A stretch of 64,000 bases of DNA. Source: Mesorhizobium sp. M4B.F.Ca.ET.203.01.1.1 (GTDB taxonomy: Bacteria; Pseudomonadota; Alphaproteobacteria; Rhizobiales; Rhizobiaceae). The position numbers and the translations under genes are program-made. The stretch's first letter is position 1; each line of letters starts with the position of its first letter. The DNA lies in the NCBI RefSeq assembly GCF_004791025.1, contig NZ_SRUO01000002.1, forward strand, positions 661,914 through 725,913. Reading direction: 5' to 3'. This document shows positions 19,294-31,569 of the stretch, one piece after another. The notes under the pieces are model-generated. The model was not told the DNA's origin, ran no database searches, and saw only the letters and a list, made by a program, of their open reading frames with translations.

Positions 19294-21978
<2,685 letters not shown>

Positions 21979-22042
21979 TCTTTTCGGTCGCGGTGTCGCA
22001 CGGATTTCCGACCGGAATCCGCGACAAAACCACAATCCCGGG

Positions 22043-22076
22043 CGGAGCATTCCCTGGCTTGCCAGGGAATGCTCCG
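22043..22076 (+). terminator. Strong hairpin downstream of ppdK
   Basis: GGAGCATTCCCTGG and CCAGGGAATGCTCC form a perfect 14-bp stem (15 bp with the flanking C-G pair) closed by a CTTG loop. It starts 64 bases after the ppdK stop. There is no T-run, so it may act with a termination factor or protect the mRNA end. Confidence 0.6.
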
Positions 22077-22219
22077 GCTAGCCGATCGGCATGCCGGTGG
22101 GCTCGCCGCCTTACGGTTTTGTAAGCAAAGTCACGCGAACGTGCGCGTGGCGGCCCCCATTCTCGACATCGTTTCCGCCCAGTCTCCAGGGTCTCCGATC
22201 CCCCCGGCGCCCGAGACAG

Positions 22220-23335
22220 ATGTTGCAGATTTCCCCCGCTCCCTTCCGCTCGATCCTCATTTTACAGACGAAGTTCATCGGCGATCTCGTTCTCGCCTCG
22301 GCGCTGGCCAGGAACCTCCAGCTCGGCTATCCCGGCGTCGGGATCGTGTTCCTTTGCGAGGCACGTTTCGCCAGCTTCCTCACCGCCCACGGCATCGCTT
22401 CCGATGTCGTCACGTTCCGCCGCGCCATGATGCGCGGATCGCCGCTGCAGCGAGGGCGCGAGCTGTATTCGATGGTGCGCAGGCTGCGCCGGCACCGCTT
22501 CGACATGACGATCGACCTGACCGATTCGAAGACCTCACGCATCATCAGCAGCCTCGTCAACGCCCCGGCCAGGGTCGGCTACCATCCGTCCGAAAGGCCC
22601 TTGCGCTGGCACGAGCGTCAGCCGGCCAACGTCCGGGCCAGGCCGTTCGGCTTCGGTGAGCGGCACTATCTCTACCGATACCTTTCGCCGCTCGAGGCGC
22701 TTGGCGTCGACCTGCGCGCGAGAGCGCCGTCGATCCGCCCATTGGCTGTGGAAATGGCGCGGGCGCTCGCCTTGCTGGACAAATACCATCTCAGGCGAAG
22801 CGGTTTTGTCGCGGTGCATGCCGGGGCGAGTTTTCTCGGTCGGCGCTGGCAGCCGGAGCGCTTCGCCGCCGTCATCGACGAGATTGCGCGCGAGACCGGG
22901 CTGGATTTCGTGCTCGTCGGTGGCCCGGACGAGCACAAAGCGGCCGACGAGATTGCCGCGAGGACAGCCTCGCCGGTCGTCAACTTTGTCGGTGCGCTTT
23001 CGCTCGAAACGCTGTTGGCGCTGCTGAAGGAGGCGCGGCTTTTCCTCGGCAATGAGAGCGGTCCGATGCATATGGCGGCGGCAGCGGGCACCCCTGTCGT
23101 CGGCCTCTACGGGCTGACCAATCCGATCCGCTGGGGGCCGGTCGGCGTGGCGAGCATCGCGCTGCAGCCCTCCATGCCTTGCGAATGCGTGGCAAGCGAC
23201 TTCTGCAAGCCGACCGACCCGAGCAAGGCGTGCTGCGTCTGGCGCCTGGAAGTCGGACCTGTAACCGACGCCGTGCGCGAGATCCTTGCGCGCACCGAAA
23301 AGCAAACGGCAAACGCGCTCTCGCGCTACGCCTGA
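22220..23335 (+). CDS. Glycosyltransferase family 9 (heptosyltransferase-like)
   Basis: This 371-residue GT9-type transferase probably adds a heptose or related sugar to the LPS core at the cytoplasmic face of the inner membrane. The N-terminal domain shows LILQTKFIGDLVLASAL, the family start. The C-terminal nucleotide-sugar domain shows VAVHAGASFLGRRWQPERFA, FVLVGGPDEHKAA and FLGNESGPMHMAAAAGTPVVGLYG, matching the ADP-heptose site. I chose ATG 22220 (MLQISPAPFRS) because the family begins near here; upstream in-frame codons run into the ppdK hairpin. The Cys-rich tail (CECVASDFCKPTDPSKACC) resembles that of other GT9 proteins. Confidence 0.87.
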   Translation: MLQISPAPFRSILILQTKFIGDLVLASALARNLQLGYPGVGIVFLCEARFASFLTAHGIASDVVTFRRAMMRGSPLQRGRELYSMVRRLRRHRFDMTIDLTDSKTSRIISSLVNAPARVGYHPSERPLRWHERQPANVRARPFGFGERHYLYRYLSPLEALGVDLRARAPSIRPLAVEMARALALLDKYHLRRSGFVAVHAGASFLGRRWQPERFAAVIDEIARETGLDFVLVGGPDEHKAADEIAARTASPVVNFVGALSLETLLALLKEARLFLGNESGPMHMAAAAGTPVVGLYGLTNPIRWGPVGVASIALQPSMPCECVASDFCKPTDPSKACCVWRLEVGPVTDAVREILARTEKQTANALSRYA

Positions 23336-23453
23336 AGCAAATTCTCGTGACTGCGTTCTTCGCACGGGCGCCGTCCCGATTTTCGCCTTGATGCGGGTCT
23401 TTTGGCTGGATATTGCAACCATCCTGCTTCGACCACCGGCCCGGAAATCGATC

Positions 23454-24194
23454 ATGCGTCTCTTGCGGAAACATCTTTGCGCGATTGCGCTGTCGGTTTG
23501 CGCCGTGTCCACGGCCGGCGCCGCGCCGCTTGTCGAGCCGACGCTGCATCTGAAACCGCAGGCAGGCGGCAGCGGCCGCGTCGCGCTGACGCTCGACGCC
23601 TGCGGCGGCCAGACCGACACCCGCATCCTCTCGGCGCTCGTCGACAACCGCATCCCGGCCACCATTTTCGTCACCGGCATCTGGCTGAAGCGCAACGCCG
23701 CCGCCGTCGAGATCATGCGCGCCCATCCGGATCTATTCGAGCTGGAGAATCATGGCGGCCGCCATATCCCGGCGGTCGACACGCCGCGCAAGATCTATGG
23801 CATCCGCAGTGCCGGCAGCCCGGAAGCGGTGCTGACCGAGGTCGAATCGGGTGCCGCGGCACTCACAGGCACCGGCGAGCCGGCGCCGAGATGGTTTCGT
23901 GGCGCCACCGCCGAATACAGCCCGTCGGCCATCGCCACGATCCGCAAGCTCGGCTTCAAGGTCGCGGGCTTCTCGATCAACGGCGATGGCGGCTCGCTTC
24001 TGGGGGCCAGGGAAACCGCCCGCCGCATCGCCGCCGCCAAGGATGGCGACGTCATCATCGCCCACATCAACCAGCCGACCCATGCCGCCGGCGAAGGCGT
24101 GGTCCAGGGCCTGCTGGCGCTGAAGGCAAAAGGTCTGACCTTGGTGCGGCTCGACGATGCCGACGGCGTTGGCAACGACGGCACCACCGACTGA
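23454..24194 (+). CDS. Exported polysaccharide deacetylase-family protein
   Basis: This 246-residue protein has a Sec-type signal peptide (basic MRLLRKH, hydrophobic core, cleavage near AGAAP) and a NodB-type deacetylase fold. Motif 1 is variant (ALTLDACGG instead of TFDDG), motif 2 is ENHGGRHIP, with two metal-ligand histidines, and further strands include PRWFRGATAEYS and IIAHINQP. Such enzymes remove acetyl groups from N-acetylated polysaccharides in the periplasm; the target is unknown. It starts 118 bases after the GT9 gene and may share its transcript. ATG 23454 is chosen to place the signal peptide at the N-terminus. Confidence 0.82.
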   Translation: MRLLRKHLCAIALSVCAVSTAGAAPLVEPTLHLKPQAGGSGRVALTLDACGGQTDTRILSALVDNRIPATIFVTGIWLKRNAAAVEIMRAHPDLFELENHGGRHIPAVDTPRKIYGIRSAGSPEAVLTEVESGAAALTGTGEPAPRWFRGATAEYSPSAIATIRKLGFKVAGFSINGDGGSLLGARETARRIAAAKDGDVIIAHINQPTHAAGEGVVQGLLALKAKGLTLVRLDDADGVGNDGTTD

Positions 24195-24200
24195 TCGGTC

Positions 24201-24217
24201 AGGCCACGCTTTGGCCT
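24201..24217. terminator. Short stem-loop between convergent genes
   Basis: AGGCCA and TGGCCT form a 6-bp stem around CGCTT between the convergent deacetylase and DUF427 genes. It is short, so this is a tentative call. Confidence 0.3.
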
Positions 24218-24241
24218 CGTCCCGTCCGGCAAGGCAGCATG

Positions 24242-24631
24242 TCAGTCCGGCGTGGCCTCGATCGTCACCTTGCTCGGATAGAAGGCGCCGTGATTGCGGA
24301 TCTCCGTCATCTCGTCGAAGGGCCGCTCATAGGCCCACATCGCATCCTTGCCGGTCTCGCCGGCCGGCAGCGCGCTCCAATAGCTGGCATCGCCCTTATA
24401 AGGGCAGTGCGTCGAGTGACCGGTCTTGGCCAACTGGCTGAAATCGATGTCGTCGAAAGGAATGTAGAAGACCGCAGGATAGGGCGGCTCCGACAGGAGC
24501 TTTGCCCTTGTCGAGGAAGCGATGACCGTTTCGCCGGCGCGCACGGTGACGGTGCCGCTAAAGGACTCGACAGTGATGACTTTGCCGGGATTGCGCTGGA
24601 AGCCGGGGGCGGGGTTGGCGATCTGGTCCAT
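24242..24631 (-). CDS. DUF427 domain protein
   Basis: This 129-residue protein belongs to the DUF427 family, small cytoplasmic beta-rich proteins of unknown function. Characteristic segments are VRAGETVIASSTRAKLL, YPAVFYIPFDDIDF, HSTHCPYKGDASYW and WAYERPFDEM. It begins MDQIANPAPGFQ at ATG 24631. In-frame codons further upstream lie in non-homologous sequence. It is convergent with the deacetylase gene. No role can be inferred from the neighbours. Confidence 0.88.
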   Translation of the reverse strand: MDQIANPAPGFQRNPGKVITVESFSGTVTVRAGETVIASSTRAKLLSEPPYPAVFYIPFDDIDFSQLAKTGHSTHCPYKGDASYWSALPAGETGKDAMWAYERPFDEMTEIRNHGAFYPSKVTIEATPD

Positions 24632-24753
24632 TGGCGGGCTGTCCTTGTCCGATTGAGAGGTCGCCCGCAATAGGTGTGTCGTGCAGGCAGCCGGCGCAAG
24701 CCCAAACGAAATCACGCCGGGGCGGCGTTCAGGGCGAGCCGTCGAGAAAATCG

Positions 24754-25125
24754 TCAGGCAGCCGTCTGGAACACGTCCATCAGCCCGGCATAGGCGGCGG
24801 CGATGCCGGCCACCGGATTGGTGCTCCTCGATGCGGTCTCGACCTTCAGCGCGCCGCCGACGGCCGGCAGGGTGAGCAGCAGGAATTGTCGATTGCCGCC
24901 GTCTCCGACACAGGCAGCCGCAACGTGCTGGTCTTCGCCGTCGTTCTGGACGCACATCTTGAACAGCAGCGTGCCGCCGACCGCCTCCAGGGCGCCGCCC
25001 ACAACCTCGACGAATTCATCTTCGGAGACCGTCCTGGTGTCCGGCGCCAGATTGGCCAGACTTTCGGCAAGCGAGTTTTCGAGTTCCAGGTCTTCCGGCG
25101 CCTTGTCGTCGAGCTGCGTGTCCAT
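24754..25125 (-). CDS. Small acidic protein of unknown function
   Basis: This 123-residue protein is acidic in its first third (DDKAPEDLELEN) and more hydrophobic afterwards, with QFLLLTLPAVGGALKV and PVAGIAAAYAGLM segments. I do not recognise a family. ATG 25125 has AAAGAGG 7 bases upstream, which favours it over the in-frame ATGs at 25140 and 25164. Codon composition matches core genes, so it is likely real. It is divergent from the acyl-CoA synthetase gene. Confidence 0.68.
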   Translation of the reverse strand: MDTQLDDKAPEDLELENSLAESLANLAPDTRTVSEDEFVEVVGGALEAVGGTLLFKMCVQNDGEDQHVAAACVGDGGNRQFLLLTLPAVGGALKVETASRSTNPVAGIAAAYAGLMDVFQTAA

Positions 25126-25315
25126 GCGAACCTCTTTCATTCGCCAATCGCGCACCCAGCCCATTAACGAAACTTAACGCGGACGATGGCCGGATTGTGG
25201 CGGTTTGCGCAGGGTCTTCAAGGAATGCAACGCTTTCAGCGCTTACGGCTGGACAATCCGCCGGTTCGTCCCACAATGCCGCAAAAAGGATCGCCAAAGC
25301 GCAGGGGAGGAACAA

Positions 25316-26944
<1,629 letters not shown>

Positions 26945-27016
26945 CGGGATGGGCGTTTTTGAGGCTTCTGGCAGCCGTCAGAGGCTCTGAAGATCGTTCG
27001 GGTTGGTGCGGCGGAT

Positions 27017-27802
27017 ATGGTTGTTGTTGCTGAACGGCAGACGTCGAGCGCCGCCGGCTGGTCGCGGCGGACAGCGGCCTTTTCGCTGGTCCTGCTCTTG
27101 ACAGTGCTTGTCGGCCATCAGCTCGACCTCGTCGAAACGCCTGTATTCCTCTGGGTGCTGGCGATCGTCGCGCTGCTTGCCGCCTTCGCCCTGCTGTTTG
27201 CCGGCTTCGCCCTGTCGAGGCTGTGGAATTTCGGCGATCGCGGTGGACGCGACCTGTCGGTCGGCGCGCTGCTGGCGCTTCTGGTGCTTGCCCCCTTCGG
27301 CGTCGCCGCCTACTGGGCGACGACCTCGCCGCCGCTGAGGGACATTTCGACCGATCTCGACGATCCGCCGGTGCTCGACACATCGGACCGGACGGCGGAC
27401 ATGAACGTGCTGTCGCCACCCACGCCCGGCGAGCAGCGGCTGCAGGGCGATGCCTATCCGCTGGTCACCGGCCGCAGCTACAACCTGCCGTTCGAGACCG
27501 TCGTCGACGCGGTCGAAACCGTGCTCGACCGCCGCGACTGGCAGCTTCAGGGGCCGTATCCCGAAACCGACGGGCAAAGCGAGGTGACGATCAACGCGCT
27601 GGCCAGGAGTTTCGTGCTCGGCTTGCCCGCCGATGTCGCGATCCGCATCGCCGATGACGGCGATACGGTCGTGGTCGACATGCGCTCGGCCTCTCGCTAT
27701 GGCCGCTACGACCTCGGCGACAATGCCGGCCGCATCGTCGATTTCCTTGGCGAACTCGACCAGGAGGTCGCCGGCCAGGTCGGGCCCGCGCCGGCCGAAT
27801 GA
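27017..27802 (+). CDS. DUF1499 membrane-anchored protein
   Basis: This 261-residue protein has about three hydrophobic transmembrane segments in the first 110 residues (LVLLLTVLVG, VLAIVALLAAFALLFAGFAL, LLALLVLAPFGVAAYWA). A soluble DUF1499-like domain follows, with the pattern LPFETVVDAVETVLDRRDW and VVVDMRSASRYGRYDLGDN. DUF1499 proteins are widespread and of unknown function. It lies 72 bases after the acyl-CoA synthetase on the same strand and may be co-transcribed. The start codon is TTG or GTG-like near 27017; ATG is not obvious, so the exact N-terminus is uncertain. Confidence 0.8.
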   Translation: MVVVAERQTSSAAGWSRRTAAFSLVLLLTVLVGHQLDLVETPVFLWVLAIVALLAAFALLFAGFALSRLWNFGDRGGRDLSVGALLALLVLAPFGVAAYWATTSPPLRDISTDLDDPPVLDTSDRTADMNVLSPPTPGEQRLQGDAYPLVTGRSYNLPFETVVDAVETVLDRRDWQLQGPYPETDGQSEVTINALARSFVLGLPADVAIRIADDGDTVVVDMRSASRYGRYDLGDNAGRIVDFLGELDQEVAGQVGPAPAE

Positions 27803-27805
27803 TGG

Positions 27806-28714
27806 TCATGCCGCCGGCGTGAAAATGCCGTCGATGGCCGCGTCGCCGTCGGTGGCGACGAGGCCGCGCGCTACCAGGTCCTCCAGATGCGCAAGCACCG
27901 ACAGGCCGGCGGCGCCGTGCAGGCGCGGGTCGGTGTCGCGATAGATCGTCGCCACCATCTCTTTGATTGTCCGGTCGCCGCCGCGGATGCGTTCCAGGAT
28001 CGCCCGTTCGCGCATCTTGCGATGCGTCTTCAGCCCGCGCATGAAGCTGCGCGGCTTGGTCACCGGCCCGCCATGGCCGGGCAACAGCAGCCGGTCGTCG
28101 CGCTCGATCAGCCTGTCGAGCGAACTCATGTAGTCGGCCATGGCGCCGTCCGGCGGCGCGACGATCGAGGTCGCCCAGGCCATGACATGGTCGGCGGAAA
28201 AAAGGATGCCCGTCCCTTCGAGCGCGAACGCGGCGTGGTTGGCGGCATGGCCGGGCGTCAGCACCGTCCTGATCGTCCATCCGTCGCCATGGACCAGCGC
28301 GCCGTCGGCGAGCGCGACGTCCGGGATGAAAGCCATGTCCGCGCTGGCGTCGAGCGGATTGACCTCGCCGATTCGCAGCGGCCGGGCCGGGCGGTGCGGG
28401 CCTTCGGCAAGCACGGTCGCGCCGGTGCGCTCCTTCAGCCGCGCCGCCAGCGGGGAATGGTCGCGATGGGTATGGCTGACGAGGATATGGCTGACCGGCC
28501 TGCCGCCGATAGTTTCGATCAGGGCCTGCAGATGCGCGTCATCGTCCGGACCCGGATCGATCACCGCCAGCGTTTCGCGGCCTATCACGTAGCTGTTGGT
28601 CCCGTGGAAGGTGAAAGGACCGGGATTCCCGGCGGTGACGCGTTGCACGTCCGGGGCGACCGTCACCGCCTGGCCGTAGGCGGGATCGAAGCGTGTGTCG
28701 AATTTGAGGGCCAT
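27806..28714 (-). CDS. MBL-fold metallo-hydrolase (LACTB2-like)
   Basis: This 302-residue metallo-beta-lactamase-fold hydrolase has the metal motif SHTHRDH at about residues 79-85, a third His in LTPGHAANHAAF and an Asp in FSADHVM, so the dinuclear zinc site is complete. The C-terminal winged region (MRERAILERIRGGDRTI and following) matches the LACTB2/hydroxyacylglutathione-hydrolase-like group. The substrate is unknown. ATG 28714 (MALKFDTRFDPAYGQ) is the family start. It is divergent from bioY and its stop is 3 bases from that of the DUF1499 gene, so the two are convergent with almost no spacer. Confidence 0.9.
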   Translation of the reverse strand: MALKFDTRFDPAYGQAVTVAPDVQRVTAGNPGPFTFHGTNSYVIGRETLAVIDPGPDDDAHLQALIETIGGRPVSHILVSHTHRDHSPLAARLKERTGATVLAEGPHRPARPLRIGEVNPLDASADMAFIPDVALADGALVHGDGWTIRTVLTPGHAANHAAFALEGTGILFSADHVMAWATSIVAPPDGAMADYMSSLDRLIERDDRLLLPGHGGPVTKPRSFMRGLKTHRKMRERAILERIRGGDRTIKEMVATIYRDTDPRLHGAAGLSVLAHLEDLVARGLVATDGDAAIDGIFTPAA

Positions 28715-28830
28715 GAGGCGACGCGAAGCTCCGTTCAGTGAGACGGCAAAAGCGATTGCCGCATAACACGGAAGCCAATATAGGAAAAAGCGAAGCCGCA
28801 TTTCGGCGGCCGTCCGGAATGAGGAATACC

Positions 28831-29424
28831 ATGGCACTTGCAGCAACGATGCGTCCGCTTGTTTCTCTGGCACTGCCCGAAAAGGGCGCGGCGCGGCTGG
28901 CGACGCAGCTTTTTCTGGCGATCGTCGGGACGCTGCTGCTCATCTTGTCGGCCAAGACCAAGGTTGTGCTCGGCCCGGTCGACATCTCGCTGCAGACGCT
29001 GGCCGTGCTGCTGATCGCGTCGGCGTTCGGCCTGCGCCTCGGCGTCGCCACGCTGCTTCTCTACATGGCCGAGGGCGCCATGGGCTTTCCGGTCTTCCAG
29101 GGCACGCCGGAAAAGGGCATCGGCGTCGCCTATATGCTCGGCTCCACCGGCGGCTATCTGGCCGGCTTCGTCGTCATGGCTGCGATCGTCGGCTGGGCCG
29201 CCGACCGTGGTTGGGAGCGTCATCCGGTCAAGCTCTTCAATGCCATGCTGGTCGGCGAAGTCGTCATGATGGCCATGGGCTTTGCCTGGCTGGCAATGCT
29301 GATCGGCGCCGAAAAATCCTGGCAGTTCGGTGTCGTGCCCTTCATCGTCGGCGACCTGATAAAGGTGGCATTGGCCGCGGCCCTGGTGCCGGCCGTCTGG
29401 TCGCTGCTGCCGAAGCGACCCTGA
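28831..29424 (+). CDS. bioY: Biotin transporter BioY
   Basis: BioY is the substrate-binding membrane subunit (S-component) of the ECF biotin transporter. The 197-residue product has six hydrophobic segments and the conserved VDISLQTLAVLL, GAMGFPVFQG and GSTGGYLAGFVVMA stretches that contact biotin. GAGG lies 7 bases before ATG 28831. The bioM and bioN energising subunits are not adjacent; solitary BioY proteins can import biotin in some bacteria. I saw no clear BioR operator upstream. A strong terminator follows. Confidence 0.95.
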   Translation: MALAATMRPLVSLALPEKGAARLATQLFLAIVGTLLLILSAKTKVVLGPVDISLQTLAVLLIASAFGLRLGVATLLLYMAEGAMGFPVFQGTPEKGIGVAYMLGSTGGYLAGFVVMAAIVGWAADRGWERHPVKLFNAMLVGEVVMMAMGFAWLAMLIGAEKSWQFGVVPFIVGDLIKVALAAALVPAVWSLLPKRP

Positions 29425-29458
29425 CATATCCAGCCTCGACCCTACCGACATGATAGCT

Positions 29459-29486
29459 AGCCGGCGGAGATCCCGCCGGCTTTTTT
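29459..29486 (+). terminator. Intrinsic terminator of bioY
   Basis: AGCCGGCGG and CCGCCGGCT form a perfect 9-bp GC-rich stem around AGATC, followed by six T residues. It is a textbook Rho-independent terminator and marks the end of the core-genome segment; lower-GC accessory DNA starts directly after it. Confidence 0.92.
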
Positions 29487-29577
29487 CCACCGAAATTTAT
29501 GTGATTTAAAGAGTGTTAAACCGGGGTGCGGCTGTTTACGGAGACTATGGCTATCATATTGAAAATAAAAGGACAAT

Positions 29578-29796
29578 ATGACTTATGCGCGCTTTTTTGA
29601 AGTGACCACCGACAAGTTTTTAGTCTGGTGTCGGACTAGGGCCAAAAGCGATTGCTGTGAGCTGAAAAACGTCTCTCGATCGACAGCGTCGGCTCGCCTA
29701 TGCAAGATCAAGATCATCACTGAATCAGACTATATGGCGAGAGAGATATCGCGCCAAAGTTTTCCGACTTCGACATCGACGCGCCCTTGCGACTAG
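29578..29796 (+). CDS. Small hypothetical ORF in accessory DNA
   Basis: This 72-codon ORF starts at ATG 29578 with AAAGGA 6 bases upstream, giving a reasonable initiation signal. It is AT-richer than core genes, contains five Cys and has no recognisable motif. It lies between the bioY terminator and the excisionase-like remnant. It may be a gene of the lost mobile element or a chance ORF. Confidence 0.3.
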   Translation: MTYARFFEVTTDKFLVWCRTRAKSDCCELKNVSRSTASARLCKIKIITESDYMAREISRQSFPTSTSTRPCD

Positions 29797-29811
29797 ACTC
29801 TGCTGCCAAGC

Positions 29812-30159
29812 TTGCTTTTCCGGATGACGGTCAAAGGGCTCCGCAAAGAGCGCGGCCGTGGTCGCCTTACCACAGAAATAATCGCCAACAAGGAATATAC
29901 GACCGTGGCGGCGATCGAGGAAATGCGACGCCTATGTCGCGCCCTAGCAAAGGAGCTCGCCTTGTCTGGCGGGACGAATACCGGAAAAAAAGACGGGTCG
30001 CTCATGCAGCGGGCCGCTGGTACATCGAAGATGGCGGAAGGCGATATAGCACTGGCTGCGCTCGATCTGACTTTGCAGAGGCTGAAAAGCAACTCGCGGC
30101 CCATATTGCTGCGAAGCACGCGCCAACGCGCCAGCGCCACCGTGACCCGGATCAAGTGA
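29812..30159 (+). pseudogene. Excisionase-like fragment of an integrated element
   Basis: The frame reads RMTVKGLRKERGRGRLTTEI then IANKEYTTVAAIEEMRRLCR. I associate this with the C-terminal half of the helix-turn-helix/excisionase protein that sits just before tyrosine integrases in rhizobial prophages and islands. The DNA-binding N-terminal part is missing and no proper start or ribosome site is visible. The tail overlaps the integrase fragment in another frame, as in intact elements. The family call rests on recollection of the pattern. Confidence 0.5.
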
Positions 30160-30269
30160 TGGCTGTGCTTCCGGGAAGCAGAAATGTCCGGCCCAAGGTG
30201 TCGGCGTTCGATCGCGAAATCCTACGAGCCACCTTCCACAAATCGGTCATTGAAGACGGAATGCCCTGA
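29934..30269 (+). pseudogene. Integrase N-terminal fragment
   Basis: From ATG 29934 the frame encodes MSRPSKGARLVWRDEYRKKR and then GRWYIEDGGRRYSTGCARSD, a typical N-terminal arm-binding domain of a phage-type tyrosine recombinase in Rhizobiales. The similarity ends near DPDQV and an unrelated stretch follows to the stop at 30269. The catalytic domain with the R-H-R-Y residues is absent, so it cannot recombine DNA. It marks an old insertion of a prophage or genomic island just past bioY. Confidence 0.6.
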
Positions 30270-30275
30270 AGTTCG

Positions 30276-30365
30276 ATGGCGGAAATTGCGGCGCAAATGG
30301 TCAGCGACTTCACCGGCGCACAGACGATCGGTCCAGACTTGCTGGATTGGATCGTGCGGAAGTAG
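30276..30365 (+). pseudogene. Short ORF continuing a broken hypothetical protein
   Basis: The 29-codon frame MAEIAAQMVSDFTGAQTIGP ending LLDWIVRK follows the end of the integrase-fragment frame (which reads SAFDREILRATFHKSVIEDG) by seven bases. The two pieces look like one small protein split by a frameshift. I do not know the family. Confidence 0.3.
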
Positions 30366-30393
30366 GCGCACTCAGCGCCACGAGAACAGCGTG

Positions 30394-31569
30394 TCAGCTC
30401 GGTTCCTGTGCGACAGCGCGGATACGCGGACCATCGCCATCGGCAATTTGAGGATGACTGAGCTGAAGACGCGTCGGCGACCATTGTAAAAGCCAGCGCC
30501 GAAACCAAGCGTTGGCCCAAACTTCGAAGCCGTAGTGGACGACTAGTCCGCAGGAGGCAGCGAACGAGACCATGAGCACAAGCCCGAGATGCGGCTCGAT
30601 GATTTCGTCCCAACGCCAGTACCAGATCGGCCATTTTAACAAGCTCCCCTGGAGGACGAGATGCACAAGGTAGATCGCATAGCTCGCGGTACCTAGCATT
30701 TGAAACGCGCGGCCACGCATGAAGACCCGACCTTCGACCTCTGCGGCGGCAAGCCCAAACACGAGGCAGAAGGCCCCGGCTCCCCACATGGAAAAAATGA
30801 CGTTTCGCGACTCACCGACGAAGGCTGTAGTCGAAAGGAATAGTATCGCCAGGGCGACAACGAGATAGGGCAGCCATAGCCGCGTCACGGCGCGGTTCTG
30901 GATGGTCGATGCGATGATTAAGCCGCCACAGAACTCCAAGATAACCGGAGCTCCGGAAAAGCCGAAGACCGCCGCATCGGTCGATAAGTTCACGTAAACC
31001 ATCAGCGCGAAGACAGAGATCAGAATGGCCGCGCCCCTTGCCCTGGTACCAACTATGCCGGAAACCACCGCGACCGCGAATGCCATGTAAAAGAACATTT
31101 CGTATTCAAGAGTCCAGCCGACCCCCAGCGCAGGAAGCTCGCCTGTGACAGGCCTCTCGACGAACAGCAGTGAGCGGCCTAATTGCGGCCATGTCCACAA
31201 TTGTGAAGCCCAACAAACATAGGCGAGGGTCATCACCCAGTAGAGGGGAGCAATGCGTGCCAACCGCTTAGCCATGAAGTCATATATGCCCGCAGCTCCC
31301 GTTTCAAACCGCTGCAAACCAATGACCAATCCAGAGATCACAAAGAAAATCGGCACGCCAACGGCGCCGAAAACCGCCAAGTTTCCATATGAGAGAAGCC
31401 ACGGCAGATCGCCGCCGGCCAGTTTGTGGATCGAACCATAGGTGGCGTAGTAGTGATGCACGACGACGAGCAGCGCAGCAATTCCGCGCAGCCCCTGTAT
31501 CGACAAAAATACTTTCGGCACAACTCCCCCCGAGAAGCTTCTTTTCGTCTTTTGAGAAGTTTTTCGCAT
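30394..31569 (-). CDS. Acyltransferase family 3 (OafA/ExoZ-like) membrane protein
   Basis: This roughly 391-residue integral membrane acyltransferase typically moves acetyl or other acyl groups onto sugars of O-antigen or exopolysaccharide. It opens with the family motif IQGLRGIAALLVVVHHYY, whose His-Tyr region is catalytic, then VPIFFVISGLVIG, RLARIAPLYWVMTL and about ten hydrophobic segments, ending with SYAIYLVHLVLQGSLL. The start is uncertain: ATG 31569 is taken, but a GTG near 31520 after GGGGGAG and a TTG at 31599 are alternatives. It stands alone next to the integrase remnants, and probably decorates the polysaccharide made by the island. Confidence 0.88.
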   Translation of the reverse strand: MRKTSQKTKRSFSGGVVPKVFLSIQGLRGIAALLVVVHHYYATYGSIHKLAGGDLPWLLSYGNLAVFGAVGVPIFFVISGLVIGLQRFETGAAGIYDFMAKRLARIAPLYWVMTLAYVCWASQLWTWPQLGRSLLFVERPVTGELPALGVGWTLEYEMFFYMAFAVAVVSGIVGTRARGAAILISVFALMVYVNLSTDAAVFGFSGAPVILEFCGGLIIASTIQNRAVTRLWLPYLVVALAILFLSTTAFVGESRNVIFSMWGAGAFCLVFGLAAAEVEGRVFMRGRAFQMLGTASYAIYLVHLVLQGSLLKWPIWYWRWDEIIEPHLGLVLMVSFAASCGLVVHYGFEVWANAWFRRWLLQWSPTRLQLSHPQIADGDGPRIRAVAQEPS

